64,000 nucleotides of DNA from positions 31,403 through 95,402 of the forward strand of contig JACVZW010000014.1 of the NCBI GenBank assembly GCA_014654775.1. Reading direction: 5' to 3'. The position numbers were made by a program, and so were the translations under genes. The DNA is from Paracoccaceae bacterium. Lineage in GTDB: Bacteria > Pseudomonadota > Alphaproteobacteria > Rhodobacterales > Rhodobacteraceae. The notes beneath the pieces were generated by a model that was not told where the DNA came from, did no database searches, and saw only the letters and a program-made list of their open reading frames with translations. Of the stretch, positions 35,628-44,771 are shown one piece after another. The first letter of the stretch is position 1. The number at the start of each line of letters is the position of its first letter.

Positions 35628-36931
35628 GCGCGCTCCTCCAGCCGATCCCAGGCGGCACAGACATTGCCGCGAAACTCCTCATAGGCCTTGTCGAAAGTCG
35701 TCCGCGCGCGCCGCCACGTCTCGCGCGTCATGTCGCGGTAGTCGATCTCGTAGATCGAGGCGAGGAACCGCCCCGACTGTTCCACCGCCCGCGTATGTTC
35801 GATGGGGTTCGCCGTCACGCGATCCCCGAACACCTTCTTGAACGCGTCATACATCGCCCGGTGCAGATCATTGCCCGGCTCATATCGCGTCAGCAGAAAG
35901 CGGATATCGAGAAAGGCCTTCGGAAGGGGCATCTTCCCCGCGGGGAAATGGCCTTCGAACCCCGCCGAAAGATCCTCCAGCGCCTCGGCCAATTGCCCGA
36001 TGAAGGAGGTGGTGGAGTCATATTCCCAATAGCCGGGGCCGGACGGGATATAGAGGACATCCGCCGCAAAGACCGCGTTCATCGACTGGTATCCGATGGC
36101 AGGCGGGCAGTCGAAGATGATCATGTCATAGGCATCATCCGGCAGCTGATCCAACCAGCGCGACACAGCCGCAAAGAACGACCAGTCGGGATTCATGTGC
36201 CGATATTGCGCGGAGGCGAACTCCACAAAGGCCGCATTGGCGCAGGACGGCACAAGGTCGATCGTGCTCCAGCAGGTCGGCTTGATGAAATCCGTGGCGC
36301 GCAGATCGCCCAGCCCCATGTCGGTGATGCTGGCGGGCAGCTTGCGGCGGGGCAGGGCGGCGCCACTCTCTGCGCCTTGCGCCGCGCGGTTCATCCGCTC
36401 CGTCTCGCGCACCAGATCGCGCGCCATGATGCCCCAGACGGTGTGTTCCTCGTTCACATCCGACAGGCCCATCGAATGGCTCAGCGTGGCCTGCGGGTCG
36501 AAATCCACGCACAGCACGCGATAGCCATCCAAGGCCGCCGCATGGGCGAAATGCAGCGCCACGGTGGACTTGCCCGCACCGCCCTTAAAATTCGCCACCG
36601 CCACCCGGATCGCCCGCTTCCCCGCCGGGCGGTGCGGCGTCATCGGCTTGCGGTTGACCTTCATCTTCCGCCGCATCTCATTGATCTCGTCCAGACTGAA
36701 CCAGCGCTGACGCCCGTCCTCCTCCACCTCGCCATCCGGCAACGACGGGTCAGTCGCCAGTCGGCCGCGAAAGGTGGACTGGTTCACCTTCAGGATCAGT
36801 TCCGAAACCTCCCAGCTGGAGAACCGCCGCAGCGTCTTTTCCATCTGCGGAGAAAAGGTCTGCTTGCGGATCCAGCCCTGCATCTTCAGCGAGGTGTCGC
36901 GCAACTCCTGCAGATCGCGATGGGTGAACAT
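35624..36931 (-). CDS. parA: ParA-family partition ATPase
   Basis: Partition ATPase of 435 residues, the size of type Ia ParA with an N-terminal DNA-binding region (residues 1-105). The deviant Walker A is FKGGAGKST (116-123), Walker A' is DFDPQATLS (from D143) and Walker B is MIIFDCPP. Together with ParB it segregates the replicon. It is divergent from the DnaA-like gene across 464 bases. A palindrome at 35934-35947 lies within the gene, coding for the FPAGK segment near residue 330. Confidence 0.92.
   Translation of the reverse strand: MFTHRDLQELRDTSLKMQGWIRKQTFSPQMEKTLRRFSSWEVSELILKVNQSTFRGRLATDPSLPDGEVEEDGRQRWFSLDEINEMRRKMKVNRKPMTPHRPAGKRAIRVAVANFKGGAGKSTVALHFAHAAALDGYRVLCVDFDPQATLSHSMGLSDVNEEHTVWGIMARDLVRETERMNRAAQGAESGAALPRRKLPASITDMGLGDLRATDFIKPTCWSTIDLVPSCANAAFVEFASAQYRHMNPDWSFFAAVSRWLDQLPDDAYDMIIFDCPPAIGYQSMNAVFAADVLYIPSGPGYWEYDSTTSFIGQLAEALEDLSAGFEGHFPAGKMPLPKAFLDIRFLLTRYEPGNDLHRAMYDAFKKVFGDRVTANPIEHTRAVEQSGRFLASIYEIDYRDMTRETWRRARTTFDKAYEEFRGNVCAAWDRLEERA
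35934..35947. repeat. 14-bp palindrome inside parA, candidate ParB-binding site 3
   Basis: TTCCCCGCGGGGAA, identical to the core of the 34383 palindrome, occurs within the parA coding sequence. It is an exact match in an otherwise codon-constrained region, but GC-rich codons could produce it by chance, so it is weaker evidence than the intergenic copy. Confidence 0.4.
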
Positions 36932-37395
36932 GGATGCCTCATTGTTAATTCCTGCCGTTCGCGAAATTACGTTGAATTTGCGTTCTGCGCAAACGTGATT
37001 ATCCTGAATTCATGGATCGGCGTCCAAAGCCGCGCGACAGCCCTGCGTCCCTGTGCCCAAAGGCCGATCCGCACGTGAACCGATTCGCACCGATAGCCCC
37101 GTCTTGAGCCCCGGGCGCACCCCATCTTGGGGGGACAGATAAAAGACCACACCGCCCATTGGGGTGACATCATCTGCGGATTGGGGGTCATCCTGCACGT
37201 CCCCCATTACCATTTGAACCGGATTTTTCGGATCAAGTCAGCGGGCAAGAAAGCCGATCTCGTGCTTTCGCTTGACAGAATCGATGAACAGGACGCAAAT
37301 CACCCCACAGTCCGAAAGAACACCGGGAAACGGGTTACGGACCGGGCAGAACGGCAACCGGGGCACATGATCCCGGCGATACAGGAGCAACAGGG
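36932..37395. other. Divergent parA/replicase spacer, candidate replication origin with iteron-like repeats
   Basis: This 464-base gap has no supported gene. It contains repeats of about 11-14 bases with the core TTGGGG: TTGGGGGGACAGAT (37127), TTGGGGTGACATCA (37159), TTGGGGGTCATCC (37181) and, on the other strand, an ATGGGGGACGTG (37196-37208); a related GTGGGGTGA occurs near 37300 on the minus strand. An AT-rich stretch (TTTTTCGGATC) follows. AGGAG (37383) serves the replicase gene. No clear DnaA boxes are visible. Confidence 0.5.
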
Positions 37396-38088
37396 ATGCA
37401 GATCGTCCGGCCTGTCGGCAGACAGGCGGCCTCACGCAAATACGATCTGATCACCGCGCTCGGCGTCCATGCCTGCCGGGGCGACAAGCACTTCCAACGC
37501 CTTGTCCTGCGCTTCATCACCGCCATCGTCGCCCGCTACAACTGGCAGACGGATGAACTGTCCATCGGCCAGCGCGACCTTGCCGCGCTTTGGTCCGTCG
37601 ACGAACGCACCGTCAAACGCGAAATGGCCAAGCTGCGCGCGCTCGGCTGGCTGGTGCAGAAGCGCGCGGCGGTGCGGGGCAGGGTGGCGATCCACGGTCT
37701 GGACCTTGCCGCGATCCTCGCCAGCACCCGCCCTGCATGGGATGCCGTCGGCCCTGATTTCATCGACCGAATGGCAGGCCCCCAGCCCGCACCGGACCAG
37801 CCCGCCCCCAACGTCGTGGCCTTCCCGGGAACGGCCCCCGCCGCTTTGCCCGAAGATGCGACGCTGTGGGAACGCATTCAGTCCCGCCTCGCCAGCGAAG
37901 AACCCGCCGCCTTCAACATGTGGTTCCGCCAACTGGCGCAGGTGGGCCTGTCGGGCGGCTGCCTCGACCTCGCCGCCCCGTCCCGCTTCCACGCGGCCTA
38001 TGTGACGACCCATCACCTCATCCGCCTTCTGGCCGCAGCCCGGCGGCAGGACGGGTCCATCCGCATGGTCAAGGTCAGCGCGGAATAG
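37396..38088 (+). CDS. DnaA-like plasmid replication initiator
   Basis: Replicase of 230 residues. Residues 1-115 hold a winged-helix-like region (RLVLRFITAIVARYNWQTDE, VDERTVKREMAKLRALGW). Residues from about 155 match domain I of DnaA (LWERIQSRLASEEPAAFNMW, ending APSRFHAAYV). This arrangement is that of the DnaA-like replicases of Rhodobacterales plasmids, which have no AAA+ domain and so are not chromosomal DnaA. Start at 37396 has AGGAG 8 bases upstream. It sits divergent from parAB with iteron-like repeats between, and should initiate replication of this replicon. Confidence 0.82.
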   Translation: MQIVRPVGRQAASRKYDLITALGVHACRGDKHFQRLVLRFITAIVARYNWQTDELSIGQRDLAALWSVDERTVKREMAKLRALGWLVQKRAAVRGRVAIHGLDLAAILASTRPAWDAVGPDFIDRMAGPQPAPDQPAPNVVAFPGTAPAALPEDATLWERIQSRLASEEPAAFNMWFRQLAQVGLSGGCLDLAAPSRFHAAYVTTHHLIRLLAAARRQDGSIRMVKVSAE

Positions 38089-38106
38089 GCCCGGTTAAGG
38101 ATTCTG

Positions 38107-38134
38107 TTGCCAGATGGCGGCGCGCTGATACTAT
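38107..38134 (+). promoter_or_regulatory. Candidate promoter of the nine-gene operon
   Basis: TTGCCA (38107-38112), a 16-base spacer and TACTAT (38129-38134) precede the GGAGG ribosome site (38162) and ATG at 38171. It lies only 19 bases after the replicase gene, so readthrough from the replicase is also possible. I did not find an obvious operator palindrome here for the TetR at the end of the operon. Confidence 0.45.
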
Positions 38135-38170
38135 ACAACCGTTCAGCAAGGAATCGTCCTCGGAGGGCAC

Positions 38171-40246
38171 ATGCCCCGCGACCCCCGCTTCGACATCCTG
38201 TTTCAGCCGGTGAAGATCGGGCCCAAGGTCGCGCGCAATCGGTTCTTTCAGGTGCCCCACGCCTCCGGCATGACCAATGCCGCCCCCCATGTCCGCGCCG
38301 CCTTCCGTGAGACAAAGGCCGAAGGCGGATGGGCCGTCGTCTCGACCGGCGCTTGTTCCATTCACACCACCTCGGATGACAGCCCCTTCCCCTGCGCCAC
38401 GCTGTGGGACGAGGCCGATCTGCGCTCCCATGCCCTGATGACCGAAGCCGCCCACCGCCACGGGTCGCTTGCCGCGATCGAACTTTGGCATGGCGGCGCC
38501 GCCGCGGTGAACCGCACCACGCGCCACGCGCCCCTGTCGCCGTCGGGCATTCCGTGGATGGCCACGCATGTGGGATTCATGTCCTCGTCCCGGCCCCGGG
38601 TGATGGACGCGCAAGATATCCGCGATCTGATCCGCTGGCATGCCGAGGCAGCCGTGATGGCGGAACGGGCAGGGTTCGACATCCTCTATGTCTATGCGGG
38701 CATGGGCTATCTGCCCTACCAGTTCCTTCTGTCCGACTACAATCACCGCACCGACGATTACGGCGGCTCGGTCCGCAACCGTGTCCGCCTCGTCGAACAG
38801 TTGATCGACGCCGTGCGCGAGGCAACGCATGGCCGCTGTGCCGTGGCGCTGCGCATCTCGATGCAGGAACTCCGGTCGCGCCCTTCCGAGGTCGCCCCGT
38901 CCGAAGCGCATGAGGTGATCGGCCACCTAAAGGACGCGCCCGATCTCTTCGACGTGAAGATGGACTATTCCGCCACTGACTGCGCCGCCAGCCGCTACAC
39001 GCCCGAAGGCAGCCACGAACCGGTGGTCGACTTCCTCAAGACCATCACAGACAAGCCCGTGGTCGGCGTCGGCCGCTTCACCAGCCCGGACACGATGGTG
39101 TCGATGGTTAAACGCGGCGTGCTCGATCTGATCGGCGGCGCGCGCCCCTCCATCGCCGACCCCTTCCTCCCCAAGAAGATCGAGGAAGGGCGGGTGGAAG
39201 ACATCCGCGAATGCATCGGCTGCAATCTCTGCATCTCCAGCTGGCATGACGGCGTCTGGGTCCGCTGCACCCAGAACCCCACGGCGGGCGAGGAGTGGCG
39301 GCGCGGCTGGCACCCCGAGATCGTCCGCCGCGACGGCAATGGGCAGGTTCTGGTCGTTGGGGCAGGGCCCGCAGGGCTTGAGGCGGCGCTGACGCTGGCC
39401 CGCCGGGGACATGACGTGGCATTGGCCGACAAGGCGCGCGACTTCGGCGGCCGCCTGCGCTGGGAAAGCCGCCTGCCCGGGTTGAACCAGTGGCACCGGG
39501 TGGTCGATTACCGCATGGGCCAGTTGCAGAAGATGCCCAACGTGACGCTCTATCCCGAAAGTGACCTGTCGGTGCAGGATGTCCGCGATTTCGGGGCCGA
39601 TCACACTGTCATCGCCACAGGCGCGCGCTGGCTGCCGTATCTGTGCGGGGCGAATGAACTGCCCTCCGGCCCCTTGGATGCGCCGCGCGTCTACACGCCG
39701 GATGACATCGCCGCAGGGCTGGTGCCCGAAGGTCCCGTCGCCGTCTTCGACTATGACAACTACTATCTCGGCTCCGCCATTGCAGAACATCTGGCGGGGC
39801 AGGGCAGGGCGGTCACCTACATCACCACCGCAGGCGCGGCCGCCGCTTGGGGCTTCATGACCAACGAACAGCCCCTCGTCCACCAGTCCTTCGCCAAGAA
39901 AGGCATCGCCCTCCGGACGCTGGAGGTGGTGACAGGCTTCGACGGCGAAACCCTGCAACTGTCGCAGATTTTCAGCGGTGAAATGCGCAACATCGCCGCG
40001 CGCTCGTTGGTGATCGTGGGCTTCCGGCAAGGCGGCAGCGCGCTCTATGACAGCCTTGTTGCCGATGTCAAACCCGGCACCCTGCATCTGACGGGCGATG
40101 CCAACGCACCCGGGGCCATCGTCCATGCCGTCTATCAGGGCCACAAGACCGCCCGCGAACTTGGGCTTCCTGCAGCCGCGATACAGCCCCGCCGCGACGC
40201 GCCCTTTGCGCCCCGCGACTTCCAGCTTCCGGAGGCCGCCGAATGA
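38171..40246 (+). CDS. TMADH/DgcA-family flavoprotein (N-methyl-amine demethylase-like)
   Basis: Enzyme of 691 residues with an N-terminal old-yellow-enzyme barrel (FMN), a [4Fe-4S] motif ECIGCNLC...C (C348, C351, C354, C366) and a C-terminal FAD/NAD domain (VVGAGPAGLEAAL from about 395). This is the layout of trimethylamine, histamine and dimethylglycine (DgcA) dehydrogenases and N-methylproline demethylase. It begins the operon with a strong GGAGG and overlaps the methyltransferase gene by ATGA. It probably removes a methyl group (as formaldehyde) from an N-methylated substrate; which substrate is not shown. Confidence 0.87.
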   Translation: MPRDPRFDILFQPVKIGPKVARNRFFQVPHASGMTNAAPHVRAAFRETKAEGGWAVVSTGACSIHTTSDDSPFPCATLWDEADLRSHALMTEAAHRHGSLAAIELWHGGAAAVNRTTRHAPLSPSGIPWMATHVGFMSSSRPRVMDAQDIRDLIRWHAEAAVMAERAGFDILYVYAGMGYLPYQFLLSDYNHRTDDYGGSVRNRVRLVEQLIDAVREATHGRCAVALRISMQELRSRPSEVAPSEAHEVIGHLKDAPDLFDVKMDYSATDCAASRYTPEGSHEPVVDFLKTITDKPVVGVGRFTSPDTMVSMVKRGVLDLIGGARPSIADPFLPKKIEEGRVEDIRECIGCNLCISSWHDGVWVRCTQNPTAGEEWRRGWHPEIVRRDGNGQVLVVGAGPAGLEAALTLARRGHDVALADKARDFGGRLRWESRLPGLNQWHRVVDYRMGQLQKMPNVTLYPESDLSVQDVRDFGADHTVIATGARWLPYLCGANELPSGPLDAPRVYTPDDIAAGLVPEGPVAVFDYDNYYLGSAIAEHLAGQGRAVTYITTAGAAAAWGFMTNEQPLVHQSFAKKGIALRTLEVVTGFDGETLQLSQIFSGEMRNIAARSLVIVGFRQGGSALYDSLVADVKPGTLHLTGDANAPGAIVHAVYQGHKTARELGLPAAAIQPRRDAPFAPRDFQLPEAAE

Positions 40247-41766
40247 CCCGCATCGAGGGGCGTAGGCGTCAGGCCGGTCGCCCCTCGGGCGGGGTACCGC
40301 AGCGGCCCTTCGGTCAGGTGGAACGGCGCATCGATTGGATGCGCGTGATTTCCGACGATCAGGTGGCGGCGATCCATCACGCCGCACTCGACGTGCTGGC
40401 ACGGCAGGGGATGCGCGTCCTCCATCCCCCGGCGCGCGCCCTTTTCGCCAAGGCGGGCGCGCGAGTCGAAGGTGAAACCGTCCGCCTCGACCCCGCGCTG
40501 GTGGAGGAACGGCTGACCACCGTCCCGCCTGCCTTCACGCTGGAAGCGCGCGACCCCGCCAAATCCCTCCGCCTCGGCGGCGGGCATTGCGTTTATGCCT
40601 CGGTCGGCGGGCCCGCCTATGTGATGTGCAACGACAAAGGCCGCCGCGACGGCACATCTTCCGAACTCAGCGACTTTCTGCGGCTGGTGCAGGCACTCAA
40701 CGTCATCCATCAGGAAGGCGGCTGCCCCTTCGAACCGCTGGACCTGCCCGCCAACACGCGCCACCTCGACATCTACCACGCCCAGATCCGGCATCTGGAT
40801 AAAAGCTGGCAGACTCAGACGCTGGGCCACGCCCGTACGATGGACGGGATCGAGATGGCGGCGCTCATGCTCGGCACCACGGTTGAAGGGCTGCGTGATC
40901 GGCCTGTGTTGCTTGGGATCATCAACACCAATTCTCCCCTTCAACTTGACGTGCCCATGGCCGAAGGCCTGATCGCCATGGCCGCCCACGGGCAGGTCAA
41001 TGTCATCACCCCCTTCACGCTGGCCGGGGCGATGGCCCCTGTGACGCTGGCCGGCGCGCTGGTCTTGCAGCATGCCGAGGCGCTGGCGGGCATCGTCCTG
41101 ACCCAGATCGTCCGCCCCGGTGTTCCGGTGATGTATGGCGGCTTCACCTCCAACGTCGACATGCGGTCGGGATCGCCCGCTTTCGGCACGCCCGAATATG
41201 CCAAGGCGGCGCAGGCCAGCGGACAGTTGGCGCGGCATATCGGCGTACCGTTCCGGTCATCGAACGTCACGGCGGCGAATGCTGTGGATGCACAGGCAGC
41301 CTATGAATCACAGATGGCGCTCTGGGGGGCATTGACTGGGGGCGCGCACCTTCTGGAACATGCGGCGGGCTGGCTGCATGGCGGGCTGACAGCGAGTTTC
41401 GAGAAGCTGATCCTCGATGCCGAAATGCTTCAGATGATGGATGCCTGGTTTGAGCCGTTGCCCACGACCGAAGCTGACCTTGCGCTTGACGCGATACTGG
41501 AAGCAGGGGCAGGCGGGCATTTCTTCGGCACCGCCCATACGATGGCACGCTATGAACGCGCCTTCCACGCGCCGATGGTGTCGAACTGGGACAATTATCC
41601 CAACTGGCTGCAGCGCGGTGGCATAGAGGCCAGCGCCCGGGCAAATACGGTCTGGAAAGAGCTTCTGGCACAGGCCGAGGATCCACCCCTTGATGCCGCA
41701 ATCGATGAGGCGCTCTCTGCCTATGTCGAACGGCGCAAGGCCGAAGGCGGGGCACCGATGAACTGA
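40243..41766 (+). CDS. Trimethylamine methyltransferase (MttB) superfamily protein, non-pyrrolysine
   Basis: Protein of 507 residues of the MttB superfamily: IHHAALDVLARQGMRVLHPP at the start, the long barrel region (VYASVGGPAYVM; NVITPFTLAGAMAPVTLAGA; PVMYGGFTSNVDMRSGSPAF), and the conserved YESQMALWGALTGG region. The reading frame has no in-frame TAG, so no pyrrolysine. Non-pyrrolysine members include glycine-betaine:corrinoid methyltransferase (MtgB). These need a corrinoid protein, which is absent from the window, and its absence is the odd feature. It overlaps both neighbours (ATGA, TGATG), so it is part of the same translation unit. Confidence 0.85.
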   Translation: MTRIEGRRRQAGRPSGGVPQRPFGQVERRIDWMRVISDDQVAAIHHAALDVLARQGMRVLHPPARALFAKAGARVEGETVRLDPALVEERLTTVPPAFTLEARDPAKSLRLGGGHCVYASVGGPAYVMCNDKGRRDGTSSELSDFLRLVQALNVIHQEGGCPFEPLDLPANTRHLDIYHAQIRHLDKSWQTQTLGHARTMDGIEMAALMLGTTVEGLRDRPVLLGIINTNSPLQLDVPMAEGLIAMAAHGQVNVITPFTLAGAMAPVTLAGALVLQHAEALAGIVLTQIVRPGVPVMYGGFTSNVDMRSGSPAFGTPEYAKAAQASGQLARHIGVPFRSSNVTAANAVDAQAAYESQMALWGALTGGAHLLEHAAGWLHGGLTASFEKLILDAEMLQMMDAWFEPLPTTEADLALDAILEAGAGGHFFGTAHTMARYERAFHAPMVSNWDNYPNWLQRGGIEASARANTVWKELLAQAEDPPLDAAIDEALSAYVERRKAEGGAPMN

Positions 41767-43802
41767 TGGCAAAGGGCAGGGGGGCACAGGTTCGGACGGA
41801 ATATCCCTTCGGTGTGAAGGAGATCGAGAACATCTGGGTCCCCATGCCCGATGGCGTGCGGCTTGCCGGGCGGCTCTGGCTGCCCGAGGGGGCGGGCAGG
41901 GTGCCGCTGATCCTTGAATACCTGCCCTATCGCAAGCGCGACGGAACGCGGGCGCGGGATGAGAAGATGCATCGCTACCTCGCCCGCCACGGCTATGCGT
42001 GCTTGCGGCTGGATATCCGTGGGACGGGCGACAGCGAGGGGGTCATCGACGACGAATACTCCGTTCAGGAACAGGAGGATGGCGTCGCCGCCATCGACTG
42101 GCTGTCGCGTCAGGACTGGTGCGATGGGCAGATCGCGATGATTGGTATCAGCTGGGGCGGGTTCAACGGCCTGCAGATCGCCGCCCGCCAGCCGCCCGCG
42201 CTGAAGACCATCATTACCGTCGGGTCGACGGATGACCGCTATGCCACCGATATCCATTGGGTCGGCGGCTGCCTATCGAAGGACAATTTCGACTGGTCCT
42301 CCACCATGTTCGCCCATCAAGACCTGCCCCCCGATCCCGCCATCGTGGGCGAGGCTTGGCGGGAGATGTGGCAGGCGCGGATGCAGGCCAACAGCCCTTG
42401 GATTCTGACTTGGCTGCGCCACCAGTCGCGCGACGCCTATTGGCAACAGGGGTCGGTCTGCGAGGATTTCAGCCGCATCACCATCCCCGTCTATGCTGTT
42501 TCCGGCTGGGCCGACAACTATTCCGAAGCGGTGCCGCGTCTGCTGGCGGGCCTGTCCGGCCCCCGGCGCGGGCTGATCGGGCCTTGGGCGCATTCCTATC
42601 CGCATGATGTAACGGTGGAACCGGCCATCGGCTGGCTGCAAGAGGTGCTGCGCTGGTGCGACCACTGGATGAAGGGGCGCGACACCGGGATTATGGACGA
42701 ACCCCTGCTGCGCGCTTGGGTGCAGGACAGTGTCCCGCCAAAAACCTGCTACACCGAACGGCCCGGCCGCTGGGTGGCCGAGGATCACTGGCCCTCCCCC
42801 CGGATCGAACAGCGTCGGATGCCCTTGGGCGCGAACAACCGTCTGGGCGCGGAAGGGCAGGGCGTGGCCAGCATCTCCTCGCCCCTCTGGGTTGGACTCG
42901 CCGCAGGCGAGGTGGGGCGCTATGGCGACGATGCCGAATGGGCCCCCGATCAGCGCGAAGATGACGGCGGATCGCTGGTCTTCTTGACCGAACCACTGGC
43001 CGAGGCCATCGACATCCTCGGCGCGCCGCAGCTGCATCTCACCTTTTCCAGCGACAAGCCGCAGGCGCTTGTGTCGGTGCGGGTGAATGACGTGGCGCCG
43101 AACGGCGCCTCGACTCGCGTCGCCATCGGGCACCTGAACCTCTGCCATCGCTTCGGGCACGGCACTCCGCAGGCCTTGATCCCCGGCGAAGTGACAACCG
43201 CCACGGTGGACCTTGACGATATCGGCCACCGCTTCCCGGCGGGCCATCGTGTCGCGGTATCGATCTCCACCGTCTACTGGCCCATTGCCTGGCCCTCGCC
43301 CGAACTGGCCACGCTGTCGATCCGCCTCGGTGACAGCGCCCTCGTCCTGCCTGTCCGCCCGCCGCGCCCCGAAGATGCCGCCCTGCGCCCCTTCCTTCCG
43401 GCCGAACGCGCCGACAGCGACCTGCAGCATGACCTGCCCGTGGACCCCGCCCTTCCCGTGATCCGCCGCACGGTCCACCGCGATCTTCTGACGGGGGAGA
43501 CGGTCGTCGATTTCCCCCGCTGGACCTACGCGACCGAAATGCCCGCCATCGGACAGACTCATCGCGGCACCGGCCTTGCCCGCTATCGCATCACCGACGG
43601 CGATCCGCTCAGCGCGCGCTGTGAAACGCGCTATTCGGTCGAGATCACGCGCGCCGACACCACCATCCGCCATGAAAGCGAAGGCACGCTGACCTGCGAT
43701 GCCACCCATTTCATCGTCAGCATGTGCCTAAGGATCACCGAGAACGGAAAGCAGGTCTTCGCCCGCGACTGGAACGAAAGGATAGCGCGTGACCACATGT
43801 AG
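41766..43802 (+). CDS. CocE/NonD-family hydrolase
   Basis: Serine hydrolase of 678 residues. The alpha/beta-hydrolase nucleophile is in IGISWGGFNG (about residue 127), followed by the acid/His parts (WADNYSEAVP; GPWAHSYPHD) and a C-terminal jelly-roll domain (LTFSSDKPQALVSVR), the layout of cocaine esterase and X-Pro dipeptidyl peptidases. No signal peptide is seen, so it is likely cytoplasmic. It overlaps the methyltransferase gene and is followed 18 bases later by the ABC permease gene. It could release an acyl or peptide-linked amine after uptake. Confidence 0.85.
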   Translation: MAKGRGAQVRTEYPFGVKEIENIWVPMPDGVRLAGRLWLPEGAGRVPLILEYLPYRKRDGTRARDEKMHRYLARHGYACLRLDIRGTGDSEGVIDDEYSVQEQEDGVAAIDWLSRQDWCDGQIAMIGISWGGFNGLQIAARQPPALKTIITVGSTDDRYATDIHWVGGCLSKDNFDWSSTMFAHQDLPPDPAIVGEAWREMWQARMQANSPWILTWLRHQSRDAYWQQGSVCEDFSRITIPVYAVSGWADNYSEAVPRLLAGLSGPRRGLIGPWAHSYPHDVTVEPAIGWLQEVLRWCDHWMKGRDTGIMDEPLLRAWVQDSVPPKTCYTERPGRWVAEDHWPSPRIEQRRMPLGANNRLGAEGQGVASISSPLWVGLAAGEVGRYGDDAEWAPDQREDDGGSLVFLTEPLAEAIDILGAPQLHLTFSSDKPQALVSVRVNDVAPNGASTRVAIGHLNLCHRFGHGTPQALIPGEVTTATVDLDDIGHRFPAGHRVAVSISTVYWPIAWPSPELATLSIRLGDSALVLPVRPPRPEDAALRPFLPAERADSDLQHDLPVDPALPVIRRTVHRDLLTGETVVDFPRWTYATEMPAIGQTHRGTGLARYRITDGDPLSARCETRYSVEITRADTTIRHESEGTLTCDATHFIVSMCLRITENGKQVFARDWNERIARDHM

Positions 43803-43820
43803 CAGGGGGTATGCGGGCTG

Positions 43821-44771
43821 ATGCTGGCCTATGCGATCCGGCGACTGGGGCTTTCGGTCCTGATCCTGATCGTGGTCATGACGGCCATGTATGGCATGGT
43901 CTTCCTCGTGCCGGGTGATCCGGCCTCTCTCGCCCTCGGCCCCCGCGCGACGCCCGAATTGAAAGAGGCGCTGCGCGAACGTATGGGGCTGGACCAGCCG
44001 ATCCTGACGCAGATCCTCTACTTCTTCGGCAATGTGCTGCAGGGCGATCTGGGCATCGATGTCTGGTCGAAACGCCCGGTGCTGGAGCAGATACTGGAGG
44101 TGTTTCCCAACACCCTGATCCTTGGCGTCGTGGCGCTGGGTTGGGCCTTGGTGATGGGCATCCTCTTGGGCTGTGCGGCGGTGGTCTGGCGCGACAGCTG
44201 GGCCGACCGCCTGCTCGGTGTGCTGTCGGTCAGCGTGATCTCGGTCCCCTCCTTCGTGGTGGCGATCTATGCGCTGATCGTCTTTGCGGTCTGGCTGAAC
44301 TGGCTTCCCGCCATCGGTGCAGGGGAGGCGGGCGATCTCGGCAGCCAGATCCGCGCGCTGATCCTGCCCGCCTTTGCCGTTGGGATCGGCTGGGTCGGAT
44401 ATCTCGCCCGCCTGATCCGCGCCTCGATGCTAGAGGTGATGGAGGCCCCCCATATCCGCACCGCCCGCGCCTTCGGGATGCGCGAACGCGACATCGTCTT
44501 CCGCCACGCGCTGCGCGTGGCCATCGTGCCGACGATCTCCATCCTCGCCGTGGGCTTTGGGTCGATCCTGTCGAGCGCGGTTTTCGTCGAAAGCGTCTTT
44601 TCCCGCCCCGGCATCGGCACATTGATCACCGGGGCGGTGGAAAAGCGGAACTATCCCGTCGTCATGGGCACCGTGCTGTTCATGACGGGCTTCTACCTGC
44701 TGGTTGTCACCGCCGCCGATCTGCTGATCGCGCGGCTGGATCCGAGGGTGCGCGATGTCCTCCGCGGCTGA
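43821..44771 (+). CDS. Dipeptide/oligopeptide ABC transporter permease (DppB-like)
   Basis: Membrane subunit of 316 residues with the family N-terminus (MLAYAIRRLGLSVLILIVVMT), about six membrane segments, and the transport loop motif RTARAFGMRERDIVFRHALR. It pairs with the DppC-type permease at 44755, overlapping it by 17 bases. Family assignment is firm; the substrate is probably a peptide-like or modified amino compound given the operon. Confidence 0.92.
   Translation: MLAYAIRRLGLSVLILIVVMTAMYGMVFLVPGDPASLALGPRATPELKEALRERMGLDQPILTQILYFFGNVLQGDLGIDVWSKRPVLEQILEVFPNTLILGVVALGWALVMGILLGCAAVVWRDSWADRLLGVLSVSVISVPSFVVAIYALIVFAVWLNWLPAIGAGEAGDLGSQIRALILPAFAVGIGWVGYLARLIRASMLEVMEAPHIRTARAFGMRERDIVFRHALRVAIVPTISILAVGFGSILSSAVFVESVFSRPGIGTLITGAVEKRNYPVVMGTVLFMTGFYLLVVTAADLLIARLDPRVRDVLRG

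Noticed and set aside
37396..38088. Chromosomal DnaA
   Set aside because: Only 230 residues with a DnaA domain-I-like end and no AAA+ or Walker motifs; fits the plasmid DnaA-like replicase instead.
40243..41766. Pyrrolysine-containing MttB
   Set aside because: No in-frame TAG in the coding sequence; the frame is continuous over 507 residues.
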